From: Monosporascus cannonballus
Lineage: Eukaryota; Ascomycota; Sordariomycetes; Xylariales
NCBI GenBank assembly: GCA_004154925.1
Contig: QJNS01000072.1
Location: 62,001-126,000, forward strand
DNA: 64,000 nt
Reading direction: 5' to 3'
The notes below the pieces were generated by a model that worked only from the letters and a program-made list of their open reading frames with translations, had not been told where the DNA came from and did no database searches. A program made the translations under genes and the position numbers. Shown here piece after piece: positions 25,901-37,600 of this stretch. Positions within the stretch are counted from its first letter, which is position 1; each line of letters starts with the position of its first letter.

Positions 25901-27015
25901 TGTTATAAAGTTCGAAAAACGTTATCAACAGATTTTATATATACCTTTCTCGTTTTCGAAAAAATAAGGATGTTGTTAAAGTAATATATAATTTATTATT
26001 CGTTAAAAACTATTAATACATTCTTAAGTTCTATTAGTATAATCAAGTACTTAAACAATTTGTGTTTTGTTTTAAAAGCTGTTTTTTATTCGTATTCTTT
26101 TTTTATTTAAATAAAGCTATATCTGTTCTTAAAGTCGAATGTTATAAATTATTTAGCTTCGTAAAATCGACTTTTTATTTTTATAATCAAAAATAATGGT
26201 ATTCGATCTTTAATAACAATTTCGTTTAGTTACTACCAATTAATTACAAATTGCAATTTTCTATTTTTAAATACGAAAAATATAAAATATTCGCTAGTAA
26301 TTTCGAAGGTTGAATTTATTCTTTCTATAATCGATCTTTCAAATATTTTTTAAAAACGCGTAACTCGTTTCTGCTAAAGTTATAAATAAGATAGAACTTT
26401 ATCGAAAGTCTTTCTTTAAAAATTATTTTATAATCCTATTCGCTATATTCTAGTAATTTCGTATTGAGTTTCTTCTTAAAAAGCTGCTTATATTAATCGT
26501 ATTAAGGTAATATATTGATTACATTTTCTAACTTTTACGGCTGTTACTTTAAATCGTTATTTCATTGTCTTAATTTCGCTTTGATAATAATAATAATACG
26601 TTATATTTTTAATACTTATTTTCTTTTTTATATTTTATTTCTTTAGATAATAAAGTATCTGTCGTATCTTTATATTTATATTTGTTGTTATTTTCGATTA
26701 AATATTAAGATCTCATTTTTTGGTTTATTTATTGACGGAAAATAAAACGAGTTTTATTTAGCCAGTTTTTTCGTTAATAAAAACTTTATATTAGCGTATC
26801 CTTAGTAACTTTAAGATCATATTATAATTCCTAAATAAAACGATATTTAAATTAAGTATTTGATATCGTCTGCAAATAAAAATCTCGAAATAATTAATTT
26901 TACATAAAATCTTTTCTTCATTATAAGCGAAATTCTAACTTTTTATATTTGTTATTATATAAGGTTTTAATTTATATTTTCATAGTAATTTAAGCTTATT
27001 AATTTAATGATATGT

Positions 27016-28234
27016 ACAGCTAGTTCTTATTAGGCAGATTAAAGTGTTTAAACCCCAATTAGGGTTTGGAATTGCTGACTTTTGATATTGTAGTTAGCGT
27101 CGCATTCTCGCTATCTTATAATTGACCATATCCGATGCAATATAATTTTCGCTTAGAGTTTCGTAATCTATTAATGCGGTATACCAATATGTTCTAATTC
27201 GTATATCTAAGGTAATATAGTTATTAACGGCTTTTATCGTTATATTTAAAACTCTTTTTTATTTTTTTTTTATTTTTCAGAGTTTTATTATGTTATAGCT
27301 TTTTTTATAGATAACTTTCGTTTTTTAATTTTTTTAAAGTTTGTCAAATTTTGTATATATTTTTTATATAGCGCCTTAAGTTGCTGTATTTGTCGTTATT
27401 GCCGGCGTATTGTTTTTTCGAATTGTATTAATTATTTTTCGTTTTTTAAATTCTTTTTTTATTAAGTAAATTATTTTCCCTGGTTTTCGACTATATTTTA
27501 TTATACGTTATATTAATTGTTGTTTATAACTTTCTCATAAATTAGCGTATTCTTTCTTTAATAACTTTTCGATTTTATAAATAAGTAGTTCAAGCTAATT
27601 AAAAATAAAAATTTATAATAACCTTTTAATAATACTTTTTTACTATATACTAGATTAACTCTTTTTTTCTTTAGTAATTGTATTATTTATAATAATAAGA
27701 AGGTTTTTCTATAAGTATTATCTTTTGTTAAATCAGCTTTTTATTTCGATTAACTATTAAATGTTATTTTTCGAGATTATAAATCGAAAGTATTGATATT
27801 ATTATGTATTATCTTTATTATTTCTCGTTCGATTTAGAAAATCGATTTCTTTATAATATATACGAGAAATTCTTGTATAGATATACCGTTTTCATTTTTT
27901 ATAATTAGAATATTCTTGTCATTGACAATATATAGCGTATATTTTGCTGTATTAATCAAAGGTTTTAGGACAAACGTTCTTTATTTATTTTTAATATTTT
28001 TTAGCTATTTTTTTGAAGATATTTTGCTCTTTTTTAGACGTTTTCTAAGCCAGTTTTTTTGGCTTTTTATATCTTTTATCGAATTTCTTGTTAAAATAAC
28101 TCGTTTTCGTATTAGGTCTTAATTATATTGTGAGATAAGCGAGAGTGCGACGCTAACTACAAGATCAAAAGATCAGCAATTTCAAACTTCAATTAGGTTT
28201 GGGCACTCAAATCCACCTTATAAGGACTAGCTGT
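27016..28234. mobile_element. DNA element with long (~105 bp) terminal inverted repeats, RIPped interior
   Basis: The left end ACAGCTAGTTCTTATTAGG and the reverse complement of the right end ACAGCTAGTCCTTATAAGG match. Similarity continues inward through GTTTGRAATTGCTGA and TTGTAGTTAGCGTCGCA to CTCTCGCTTATC (about 27120 and 28130). Total 1.2 kb. The interior is AT-rich with no usable frame (the longest is 68 codons, 27916-28122), so transposase identity and superfamily are unknown. It lies inside the LTR retrotransposon and is therefore younger than it, yet its interior was also mutated. Confidence 0.75.
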
Positions 28235-28632
28235 GTATATTATCACATATATTAATAACTTTGTTATTGTTTGTTTTTTTCTTTTTTTGCTTATTTCTGG
28301 ATTGTTTTTTCGATACAGATATTTAATTATTCTGTTGTAATTTCTTAATTAAAAAATATTTATAAGCTTTACATTTTTTTCGTAATTATAGTATTTAATT
28401 TGGCTCTAGTTTTTCTTATAGGTAATTCCGAGTTCTATAGGTCCTAGTTCTGTATCGTAAAAATGTTATTACGTTAAGAAATATTAATATTAGCCGTATA
28501 TCGAGGTTTATTATTTTTTTTCTTTAATATCTCTAATTCGCCAGGCATATTATCGGTCGTTAATTTTAACCGCCAGAAACATATAACCCGACAAGTAATC
28601 GAGTCGATTAAATTTAAAAAGTTTTTTCTATA

Positions 28633-28782
28633 TGTTACGACGCTGTACGCCTCTTGGATTTCTGGAAGATATTCTGTTATTGTACGAGGAAGAAAGAAGA
28701 GAGCTATCTAGCAAGCGCGTAGCGCTTGCGTACATATAGCGAAACGGCGGCTTAAATAAGCCGCTTTGCTAGTGTCGTAACA
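28633..28782. mobile_element. Solo LTR B (150 bp) with 5-bp target duplication
   Basis: Begins TGTTACGAC and ends GTCGTAACA (9-bp perfect inverted ends), flanked on both sides by CTATA. Two internal hairpins are visible: GCAAGCGC..GCGCTTGC and GCGGCTTA..TAAGCCGC. Composition is normal and un-RIPped within the mutated element, so insertion should post-date RIP. Confidence 0.85.
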
Positions 28783-29583
28783 CTATACTTCCTTTTTTAA
28801 ATTATCGAAAAACTTAATTATTAACATTTTTTATCGTTAATTTAGCTTGGATACCTATTGAATAAAGGTATTACTGCTATTAAATAGTAGTTCTTTTTGT
28901 CGTAATTATTAAATCTGTATTTCGGCTTTTATTCTTTCGTTTATTATTTCGAAAGTTTTCGTTAATATTTGATCGAACTGTTTATGATCTTTATAAATTT
29001 GCACTATTTTCGGATTTTATTTTTTCGTCGATAAAGTATTGCATTCTTTTATAGCAAGCTTAAATTAAATAATTGTATTTTCGATAAATTATTTAACTGT
29101 AAATTCGACTTATATAATAAACGTAACAAGTCAAATAAAATAGTACTTAAAATATATTCGGTATTAGATTAAGAACAGTTATAACTTAATCGAAATTCTA
29201 TTAAAAGATTTCGGTTTTAAAAGCTTAAAAACCTTTCTTAATTTCTTGGTAAAATTTAGCTAAATAATTTAGCTCGCTTAAAAGGGTTTCTCGATTTCGG
29301 AGGCCTTTTTTTTCTATAAGTTTTTCATAAGCGGTTTAGAAGGACGTCGTAAAATTATTTTTATTTTTTTCGAGCTAAATAATGCATTTATTTATAATAT
29401 CTAAGTATCGAAGAATTTCTTTTCGAAAAAGACTAGGTTATTTCTTTTTTTTCTCGGATTTTATTTTAATATCTAGATTATCAGGAACCTAGTAAATAAG
29501 CTGTTCGAGTTATTTGTTATTAGATATAATGTTGATAATATTGCTTAAAATTTAACGGTATTATTAAACAAAACCTTATAACG

Positions 29584-29972
29584 TATAACAGCTAAACTAA
29601 TTAACTAACTATTAAACTTAAGTCGTACGAGTTTATATTATCAGAAATATTGAAAAAATCTAAGCATTAAATATAAAAATCATCTTATATTTCGTAATAT
29701 CGCATTATTTTAAGCAATTACATTATATATATTAAAAAATATTGCTAATTAATATTATTTATATTATAAAAATAACGAACGTATATATTCTTTAAAAGTT
29801 ATATAGATTTTTATTAAATTTTGACACTATTATAAATCTAATACCATTAAATTGGATTGATTCTATATGGATTTATTTAAATCTTAACGCTAAGAGAGAT
29901 CTAAATCACGTAATTTTTTCGCATAGATCCGACCGTTTTCTGCGATCGATCTTAGTTTGAGTCATAATAGCA
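29584..29972. repeat. 3'-side LTR of the RIPped retrotransposon
   Basis: Collinear partner of 21311-21699 over the full 389 bp. It ends ATAATAGCA against ATAATACCA in the other copy. Confidence 0.8.
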
Positions 29973-30366
29973 ATTGCTTAGCAAATGTGGTTAAGAAATT
30001 TTTTAACTATTAACTATGCATTTATTAAGTAAATATTATACAGTTAATACTAAATTTTTTTTAAAATTTATAGTAAAATGTTTATTATATTTGATTAACT
30101 AAATACTATATAATATAATTATAAAAAATAATTTAATTTTTTTAGACGAAATTTAGTATTTGCTAAGCATATATTATGCAATTGTTATTTAGTTAATAGA
30201 GAAAAACATTTAAATATCTTTGCTAAATAACTAGTAAGTAACAATTTTTTTAAAAAAAATTTATTATTAACTATGTAGTAATTGCGTAACAAATGCTCTT
30301 ATTAGACATTATAATTTTTCCGACGCTTGAGCCGTCTAATTTTAATAAAGATGTGGCTGAGCTCCT
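29973..30366. other. AT-rich remainder between 3' LTR and outer arm
   Basis: Holds an imperfect direct repeat (AATTGCTTAGCAAATG near 29975; AATTGCGTAACAAATG near 30282) and an inverted copy of its core near 30160. Probably part of the outer element. No gene. Confidence 0.4.
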
Positions 30367-30398
30367 CCGGAGCTTTTCTCTACTCCCTCAGCTAGAAC

Positions 30399-31915
30399 CC
30401 GGCCGGTTGCATCTGCATCGTGGCTCTGACTAAGCCGCAACTGCGTTCAAATGCAGCGTCATCACCGCATTGCCCCTTTTCTGTGTCTTCGAAATATTTG
30501 CTACAAAGTAGATACCTCGCAGGTGAACATAGCTAGGCAGTTCAATCCATGAAGATTAGCAAGGTTCGACTCGTTTGACTCGACATCAGTGGACTTACCA
30601 TCGGACATCGGATGCCACCTGGCCAAGTACCGTGTTAACCATGAGCAGGTTCAGACGGCTGGCCGAAGCACAGGCATACTCGTCTACTAAGGGGCACTGA
30701 GTGGAAGACCATATCCGAACCGGTGTATCATCCTGTCTGGTATAGTCTAGCACTTATCTATTCCGAGTGTCTAATCCTCCCCAGTGGCGAGATTTCTTCC
30801 AAAAACATTTTACGTACGTTGCCGGTATCCTAAAAATGCTGAAAGATCGTTTGCGAACAAGCGCTTAGCGACAACTCCTGGATCTAGATGGGGTATGAGC
30901 TGACCCAAGACATAAAAATTACCCTGAGTACTATAGCATGCTACAGCATGCTCTGGTTTTCTCAGCGTGATCCTCCCCTTGCCACTGTAAGCCCAGGGTC
31001 TACGTCTCATCGGCTGTGACCTTGGTTCTCCCTAGTGACAACTGAGTTTCTGTTCCCCTTCCTTCTCCTTACGGGACGGGAGAAAACAAAAATTGACTCG
31101 GTGATGATGTGAGGAGCCTATTCTTAAGAGACAACGGTGGAAGCTGCCGGGATCTTAGAGATGGTCAAGATACGTAAAGCCGTTTCTGCGCTCCCAGTTC
31201 CGCACCCCTCGGAAACATGACCTGAGCACTGTCAGTTGCCTATTAACCGAGATCTACGCAGTTGCGCTCTGCTACAAACTTCATGACTAACTATTAGCAT
31301 GTTGCAATCGCTTGGGTATGCTTGCCTCTATTTCCGCGAATTGCCCCAAGGCCATAAGGTTCAATACGGAGACATATGAGGACTCTCTAAGTTCTCGTCG
31401 TAGGTCCTCCCCGGATTAGACATCGGTGCGTGTTTCAGAAGCTAGGAAGTCTGGGAGAAGCCCGCATATAAACCTTGGGTCCAACTGAAGCACCTTTTTT
31501 CAGAGCGCCATATTTTATGAGCCAGAAGCAAGAAGTACGAGTGGACTGTCAGCTAGTTTCCAAGTTCAACTTAACACTCGTTAAGGTTCAAACTCTCCCC
31601 TAGCTTCACTGATCTCCCACTGCTCAAACACCTCTCCAATGGTTAGATATTCCCTCTCTCTATCAAAACATTCCGCCCCATATCTGTCCAAGAGCGCCGT
31701 TAGCTGACAGGTACTGGCAAGTGATTCTTCCCTAGGATAGCTTTGTCAGTGCGGTTATTTCGACAATCGATTCCATTGTCAGGACCATAGTGACTAACCC
31801 ATATTCCTTTTCCGGGCGGCATATTCGCGACCACTCAACACTATCTTCATAGCTGCGACGTCACATACGTAAAACCCTTGGTCACTGAGATTTCAGACGC
31901 GAAGAGGAGCGTGCC
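30399..31915. other. Start of the GC-normal island between the two RIP blocks, no gene
   Basis: 1.5 kb of ordinary composition. The only frame over 60 codons is 30810-31010 (minus), which is unrecognised. The last part precedes the SET pseudogene and would contain its former promoter. Confidence 0.5.
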
Positions 31916-33237
31916 ATGGAAGATACACGAGATTCCCGTGGTGTCCTGATGAGACCCAGTACAAAACCTTCGGATCGGAGGCGTGGCAGATCCCCCGGAC
32001 GATCCCACAGCGACGCTAGCGGCGAGGATGCTTACGCACAAAGTCGCCGCTATCGAGACCGTGGGCGGGAGGATAGATATAGTGAAGATAGAGATAGAGA
32101 CCGTAGAGATCGGAACTGGAACCATGGCCGAGCCTCTCGACGAGACCACCACAAGGTATCCCCGTCATCTCCATGTGCCGACTAACATATAGTAGGTCAC
32201 GAACCCTCCGTGCCCCGGTACGCATCTCGTAAGGAGGGCAGTGGTATGGTTGCCGACAGAGTCATCGCTAAAGGCACATGTTGTTTCGAGGAAGAACCTC
32301 TCATTGTCGCAACGGCCGAGCAGGTTACTGCTGACCCCTGGAGTCTCGCCGTCTTGTTGGAAAAATCAAATTCGGCAATTACCCCGCTCGAAGGGTGAAC
32401 AATACCTCACCTTCGACTGTCCTCCGGACGCTCTCTCAGCAGAGGCTCGAGAGGCTATCCGAGCGGGCGTCCATTCGTCTTGGAATGGCATCGGGATGAA
32501 CTGTGAAACGCACTTCACCACTATCGCCGGGATCTTCGAGAGGCACCGTTGCGAACTGGGATCAAATGCCGAATATGGGGTTTCAATCATTTCAACCGCA
32601 TAAGGCAGTCCTGCATCCCTAACGCTACCTTCAGGTACAGGCCCGCAGAGGGTAAGATCACGATACACGCGGTTCGGGATATCGCCGTAGAAGAAGAGAT
32701 CAAGCTCTCTTTTATTGATGAAAGAGCTCCGCGCGAGATGAGGACAAGGGAGCTCTTAGCTAAGGGCATTACATGCGACTGCCCAGCGTGTCAGGGGTCT
32801 CGGGCACAAGAGCATGAATTTCGGCGCCAGAAGCTTTGGGTTATCGGCCGAGTTCTTCGTGTCACGCGACGCAACGAGGTCAATCGCAGGGTGACGGCTC
32901 CCTTTCAACCCCTCATAAAATAGCTAGCAGCAGCATTTCTAGCCTTGACGTACGTCAATACCATGCTGGAATCGGGTATGTATAACATGGCACTGGTTAC
33001 GGCGTAAGTGACGAGACTCTTGGCTTCCTCCTATAACCGCCACTTCTTATAGGTGCTAACAGTTTCCATGTCTTTAGATACTACGACTGTGCCATATACT
33101 ATATGCGAGCCAATTTACCTGACGAAGCAACCTTTTACCGCGATCAGGCTCATGAAGTTGCGCTCTGCTGTGGTCTCGAAGATGACGAGGAGGAAGAATG
33201 GTCAGAGGAAGGGCTATCAGACGGCGAAGATGAATGA
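31916..33237 (+). pseudogene. Decayed SET-domain protein gene
   Basis: SET proteins are lysine methyltransferases. The start encodes an Arg/Asp/Ser-rich segment (to 32155) followed by a GTATCC..CTAAC..ATAG intron-like gap. Then come SET pieces in shifting frames: ASRKEGSGMVADRVIAKGT and FEEEPLI (from about 32216), LTFDCPPDALSAEA and WNGIG (from about 32409), NRIRQSCIPNATFRYRP (from about 32598), IHAVRDIAVEEEIKLSF, and the post-SET-like CDCPAC at 32772-32789. Breaks seen: a frame change after LLEK near 32360, another near 32578 after AEYG, an in-frame TAG at 32922 followed by readable sequence, and probably one near the first intron. The near-invariant NHSC of the SET pocket reads RQSC. A plausible C-terminal acidic exon ends at 33237 (GLSDGEDE). 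It is not RIP-rich. Confidence 0.7.
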
Positions 33238-33459
33238 GACATGCTTGCTCACATGTAGTCATTGGCAGAATGACACACCAAACGGCGACGTCAAGATGAG
33301 GAATCGAGGTCAATGATCAGCTAATATTCCTCGGAGAGAAATAGAAGATGACTTAGTCAGGGGGGCACCACGAGTTTAAGGGCTCGTCTTGTCCGGGAGT
33401 GATATGCTCTACCTAAGGTTAGTGTGGCTCTGTAAAGAGTAAAAAGTTGTTGGCTAAAA
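33238..33459. other. Short spacer before the hAT-like insertion, nothing recognised
   Basis: Ordinary composition. Contains the former 3' flank of the SET pseudogene and the left target site of the next insertion. Confidence 0.5.
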
Positions 33460-34530
33460 GGTGTTGGTAGGGCGAGGGAATACCCACCCATGCACTTTTA
33501 CCCACGGACCCGTGGGGTCCCGTGGGTAGCGCGCAACTCCCATGGGTCACCCATGGGAGTTTTTTCAAATGCAAAAATACCCACGGGTCACATAGATTAT
33601 TTTAACCCTCCTTTAGGGATATTGCTGCAATAACGGATAAGGGCGGTAATAATATTCCGCATAACGGCACTATGTCGAAACGTTATATTATGAACATGGT
33701 CTTAAATATTGAAATTATCGTACCAAAATACGATATCGCCCTATTGTACCTGGCTATAAAGCGCAGCCTGTCTTAATCAGAACTGTATAATTATAAAGAA
33801 ATTAATACGGTTACCTTAGCCTCCTTCGTTAACCGAGTTACATCTCTGTACCAGTTAAGGGCAAGCGCTTTTACAAAGTGTTAACTTTCGTCCAAAGTGG
33901 TATGGATCATTTTAACTTCGAGTGATACCTCCTTCGGCGGGCGACGGAATCCAGGCCCTTTTGTAAGAGTTATAAGTTTCTCGTATAATATATTATGGTA
34001 TTTGCGTATAACGGGGTCTTAATTAGCCGGAATCAGAAATTCCTGTTAACTTTCGTATACTAATAGCCTTTTACGTATTCGTTTTTTTTTAAGATGTTAA
34101 TTAATCGGTTAATTTAAACGGTCGAACTAGTAATTCGGCCTAAATCGTCGCAAAAAATCTAATTACGAATGAAATTTTCAAACGTTATGTTAATTTTTTT
34201 ATGTTAATGCCAGAAATTCAAGGTACGCGTACGTATATTCTGTTCTAAGGGCGTGGCCCGGTAAAACTTAGAGAATTCGGATTTATCGTATTTTAAAAAA
34301 AAGATAATAACGTAACGGATTCGGGCTGCAATTATTGTACGCGTTATAGTCTAAGAATAATAAATAGGTTCTGATCAGGACCAGAATAATATTAATAATA
34401 AGATATGGCAGAAATAACAATAAATATATATATATATATTTATAAAACAACATTTTATTATTAAATTATTACGGATTTTTGTTTTTTTGAAAAAGCAAAT
34501 GTATTAAACGAAGCCGTTTTTACGTAATTA

Positions 34531-34664
34531 CAACTTAGGCCTCGTTGGCTCGTTACGAGGATTTGAGATTTGATTGGTTAATATTTAGCGTTATGGAGCG
34601 GTACTTGGGTGACTTTGAAAAAATTGAGAAAACGAGCCAGGAAGACCTGAGCTAGCTGAGGTAA
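34531..34664. repeat. Short palindromic repeat, copy 2 (opposite orientation)
   Basis: Left arm CAACTTAGGCCTCGTTGGCT..CGTT and right arm AACGAGCCAGGAAGACCTGA..GCTAGCTGAGGTAA. It is the reverse-complement counterpart of 20004-20120. It lies inside the 8 kb insertion but is much less AT-rich than its surroundings. Confidence 0.6.
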
Positions 34665-37600
34665 GGGTTAATTTATATACCCTGTTTGCAATTAATTTAA
34701 TAAACAATGTTTTTAAATATTTTTTAAGATTTTTTTCTTTTCTTTTGCTTTTTTTTCGTACGTTATTATAACTTATATATTAATAATTTTTTTTGCGTTT
34801 TCGAATCCTAAGATTTTATTTATTTTAGGCGCAATATTTACATTTAAATCCGTTTAGAAATTTTTATTCGGACCATATAATAATGCCAAATATTTGAGAA
34901 TTACGTATAAAAACTTTTGCTGCATTTTTATACGTAATTTTTACATTTATTATCCGTATAATTTCGTAAATTATAATACTTATAAAATAATTATATAATG
35001 TGTATTTTTTGATTAAACGGCCCGGTTTATAAAGTTATAAATTTTTTTTCGTATTATTTATATGGTACCCGGTTTATATAACCTTTTTATTAAATTACGA
35101 AAACCGTAATTAATTAAAAGTCTGTAAATAATTTAGTAATTTAATAATTTATGGGGCCGGCATAATTCGTTATAACGTAAATTTTATTCTGCCGGTTATT
35201 ATTACGAAAAATATTTCGATTTATATTATTAATATTTAATATTTATGTAAATATCGTATTTTTCCGTAATAAAAACTTTTATTCGTAATATAAGTTTTTC
35301 GTAATATTACCGAATTTATATTTTTTAATAGTCGTAAAATTTTTCTAATTAATATACATTCGTATTAATGTCAAAACGTAAGGTATTTATTTTTTTTCTA
35401 ATTTTCCGCTATATTAATATAATTTTATAATATATATCTAATATTTGGAATCGGTTACGTATAATATATATTTTTCGTAAAGAATATTTTATATTTTGAA
35501 ATAATCGAGTATTATTTGGTTAATACGAAAATATTTTAATCGGGATTACGTCGTCGGTTTTGCTTTATTATATATTATTTTAATACCGGTTTCGGCTATT
35601 TTTTAGTTAAAGATTTTATTATCCGTCTTTAAGGTTATGTTTTAGAAGCAAATTATTATTATTTTAGTACTTATTCCGGCTGTTTTTTTAGTCCGAGATT
35701 TTATTATCCGTTTTTAAGGTTATTTTTTTAGGGGCAAATTATTTTTCGAGAATATTATTAACGAATTTAATTTTTTTAGCCGGGCGAATAAAGTTTTTTG
35801 GGTTTATTTAAGGTATATTATCGGGAGTTATTACGGAAACTACTTTTATTATATCGGCAAAAAAATTATTTACTTTTTATAATATCGTAAAATATGTAAA
35901 GGTATATATTATAATATAAATTTTAGATATTAAGTAAAAAAAGAATTAATTTATAATTATTATATCGTAATTAATGTAATTTTATATATTAAAATATGAT
36001 AAGTATTTAAAGTTATAAGAAATTATAATGAAATAAATAATATTAATTTTATATTACGTAATTAAATTAATTATAATTAATATACATTTAATCGAAATAA
36101 TTTTATAAATTATATTAAAAAAATTATAATAAAATATAAACTTTACATAATTTGTATATAATTATGAAGTTTTTTCCTTATATATTATTATTTCGCTATA
36201 AAAAAATAACATTAATTTTTTATTTATATTTAATAACTTATGTAATCCTAATAATTTATATATTTATAATTATATAATCTTTAAATTTATGTATATTTTA
36301 AATTTAATTATATATATTATCTTAAGATATTTTTATAACTTATTAATTATTTGTAAATTTTATTCGTATATTATAAATCCTTGTATATTTCTTATTAATG
36401 TTAATAACATATTCGATAATTATTTAATATGTAAATTTTATTTTAGTTATTATATTTTATATTTTTTATATATATTTTTATTTTTAATTAAGTCAAATTT
36501 ATATCGGCAAACTTTTAATATTCTTAAATTTCCTAATTATAATTACTTATTTATATATGGTTAATATTATATGATTATTATAATAATATTATTATTATTT
36601 AATAAAAAAATGTATAATAATTTAACAAAAAATACAACATATATAAAGATTATAACGGCATTAAGTTAATTTTCGATATAAATTATATTAATTATAACGC
36701 CATTTTTTTTACTTCATTTTTTACTATATATGCCGTTTTTTCAAATTTTGTTTTAATTTATAAAATAAATTTTCCTTAAATTAAATAAGTATTTGACAAA
36801 ATCTTAATATTATAAGTTTTTATTAGGTAAATTCTATTATTATATATTAAAAAATATATATTTCTTACCGTTATATATATATATTAATGTATCTTTTACT
36901 TACGATAATTTTGGAATAATATTTAAATAAATATTCCGAAATTTTAATTATATATATATATATTATAAAAAGTTAATAAAAATATATTTATATATTTTAA
37001 TAACTTTTAAATTTCGTTTTTACTAAACTCCAAAAAAGTATTAAATAATATACAATATTATTCGTTTTTTTAGTTATATTAAAATATAATAATAAAATTA
37101 TCGATATAAAAAATACGGATTATTAAATAATAAGTTTTTAAAATCGCAAAATAAACGTCCTTTATATTATAAATTTAACCGGCGTATATTTTTTAAAAAA
37201 CCGTATAATTCGAGCCGTTAGCCGTTTTCGAGAATTTATAATTTATAATAATTTATATAATATAAATAATACTTAAAATGTGATAATTTTATAGTTCCAA
37301 TTAAGTGGAATATAAAACCATAATATATTTCATAGTATATATTATATAAACGTTATTTTCATAATATTAAATTAAAAAAATCCGCAATTATACGTAATTA
37401 ATTATCGACTAAATAATGTTATACAAAAATTAGATTTTTAAATATTACGGCATATTCGATATAAATATTAAAGATTTCGAAGGTTACCCGAAATATCCGA
37501 TTTTATTATATCTATATAGGATTTTAATATAAAGGAATTCTTAGAACTAGCCGAGAAAAAAATAAAAGAAATTTTAGAACTAACCGGGGACCTAATTATG

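Larger units (their letters stand above)
21311..29972. mobile_element. RIP-degraded LTR retrotransposon carrying later insertions
   Basis: Two direct repeats, 21311-21699 and 29584-29972 (389 bp each, constant offset 8273), delimit the element. They start TATAAC (TG ends expected; G to A would give TA) and end in CA. The interior is extremely AT-rich with stops in all frames, so gag/pol cannot be read and the superfamily is unknown. Removing the three younger insertions noted separately (22419-22593, 27016-28234, 28633-28782) leaves roughly 7.1 kb, a normal full-length size. Target duplication is not clear after mutation. Confidence 0.75.
21185..30398. mobile_element. Outer inverted arms enclosing the first RIP nest
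   Basis: The left arm at 21185-21217 (GTTCTAGCTCGGAAGAAGTA..GAGAAAAGCTCCG) is mirrored by 30367-30398 (CCGGAGCTTTTCTCTACTCC..CTCAGCTAGAAC). Both lie just outside the LTR pair of the retrotransposon. The simplest reading is a small inverted-repeat element (about 0.5 kb without the insert) into which the retrotransposon jumped. Similarity is imperfect and no target duplication is clear, so confidence is moderate. Confidence 0.4.

Noticed and set aside
36289..36564. 91-codon frame in the second RIP block
   Set aside because: Ile/Tyr/Leu/Asn composition is what random AT-rich DNA gives; no similarity to transposon proteins seen.
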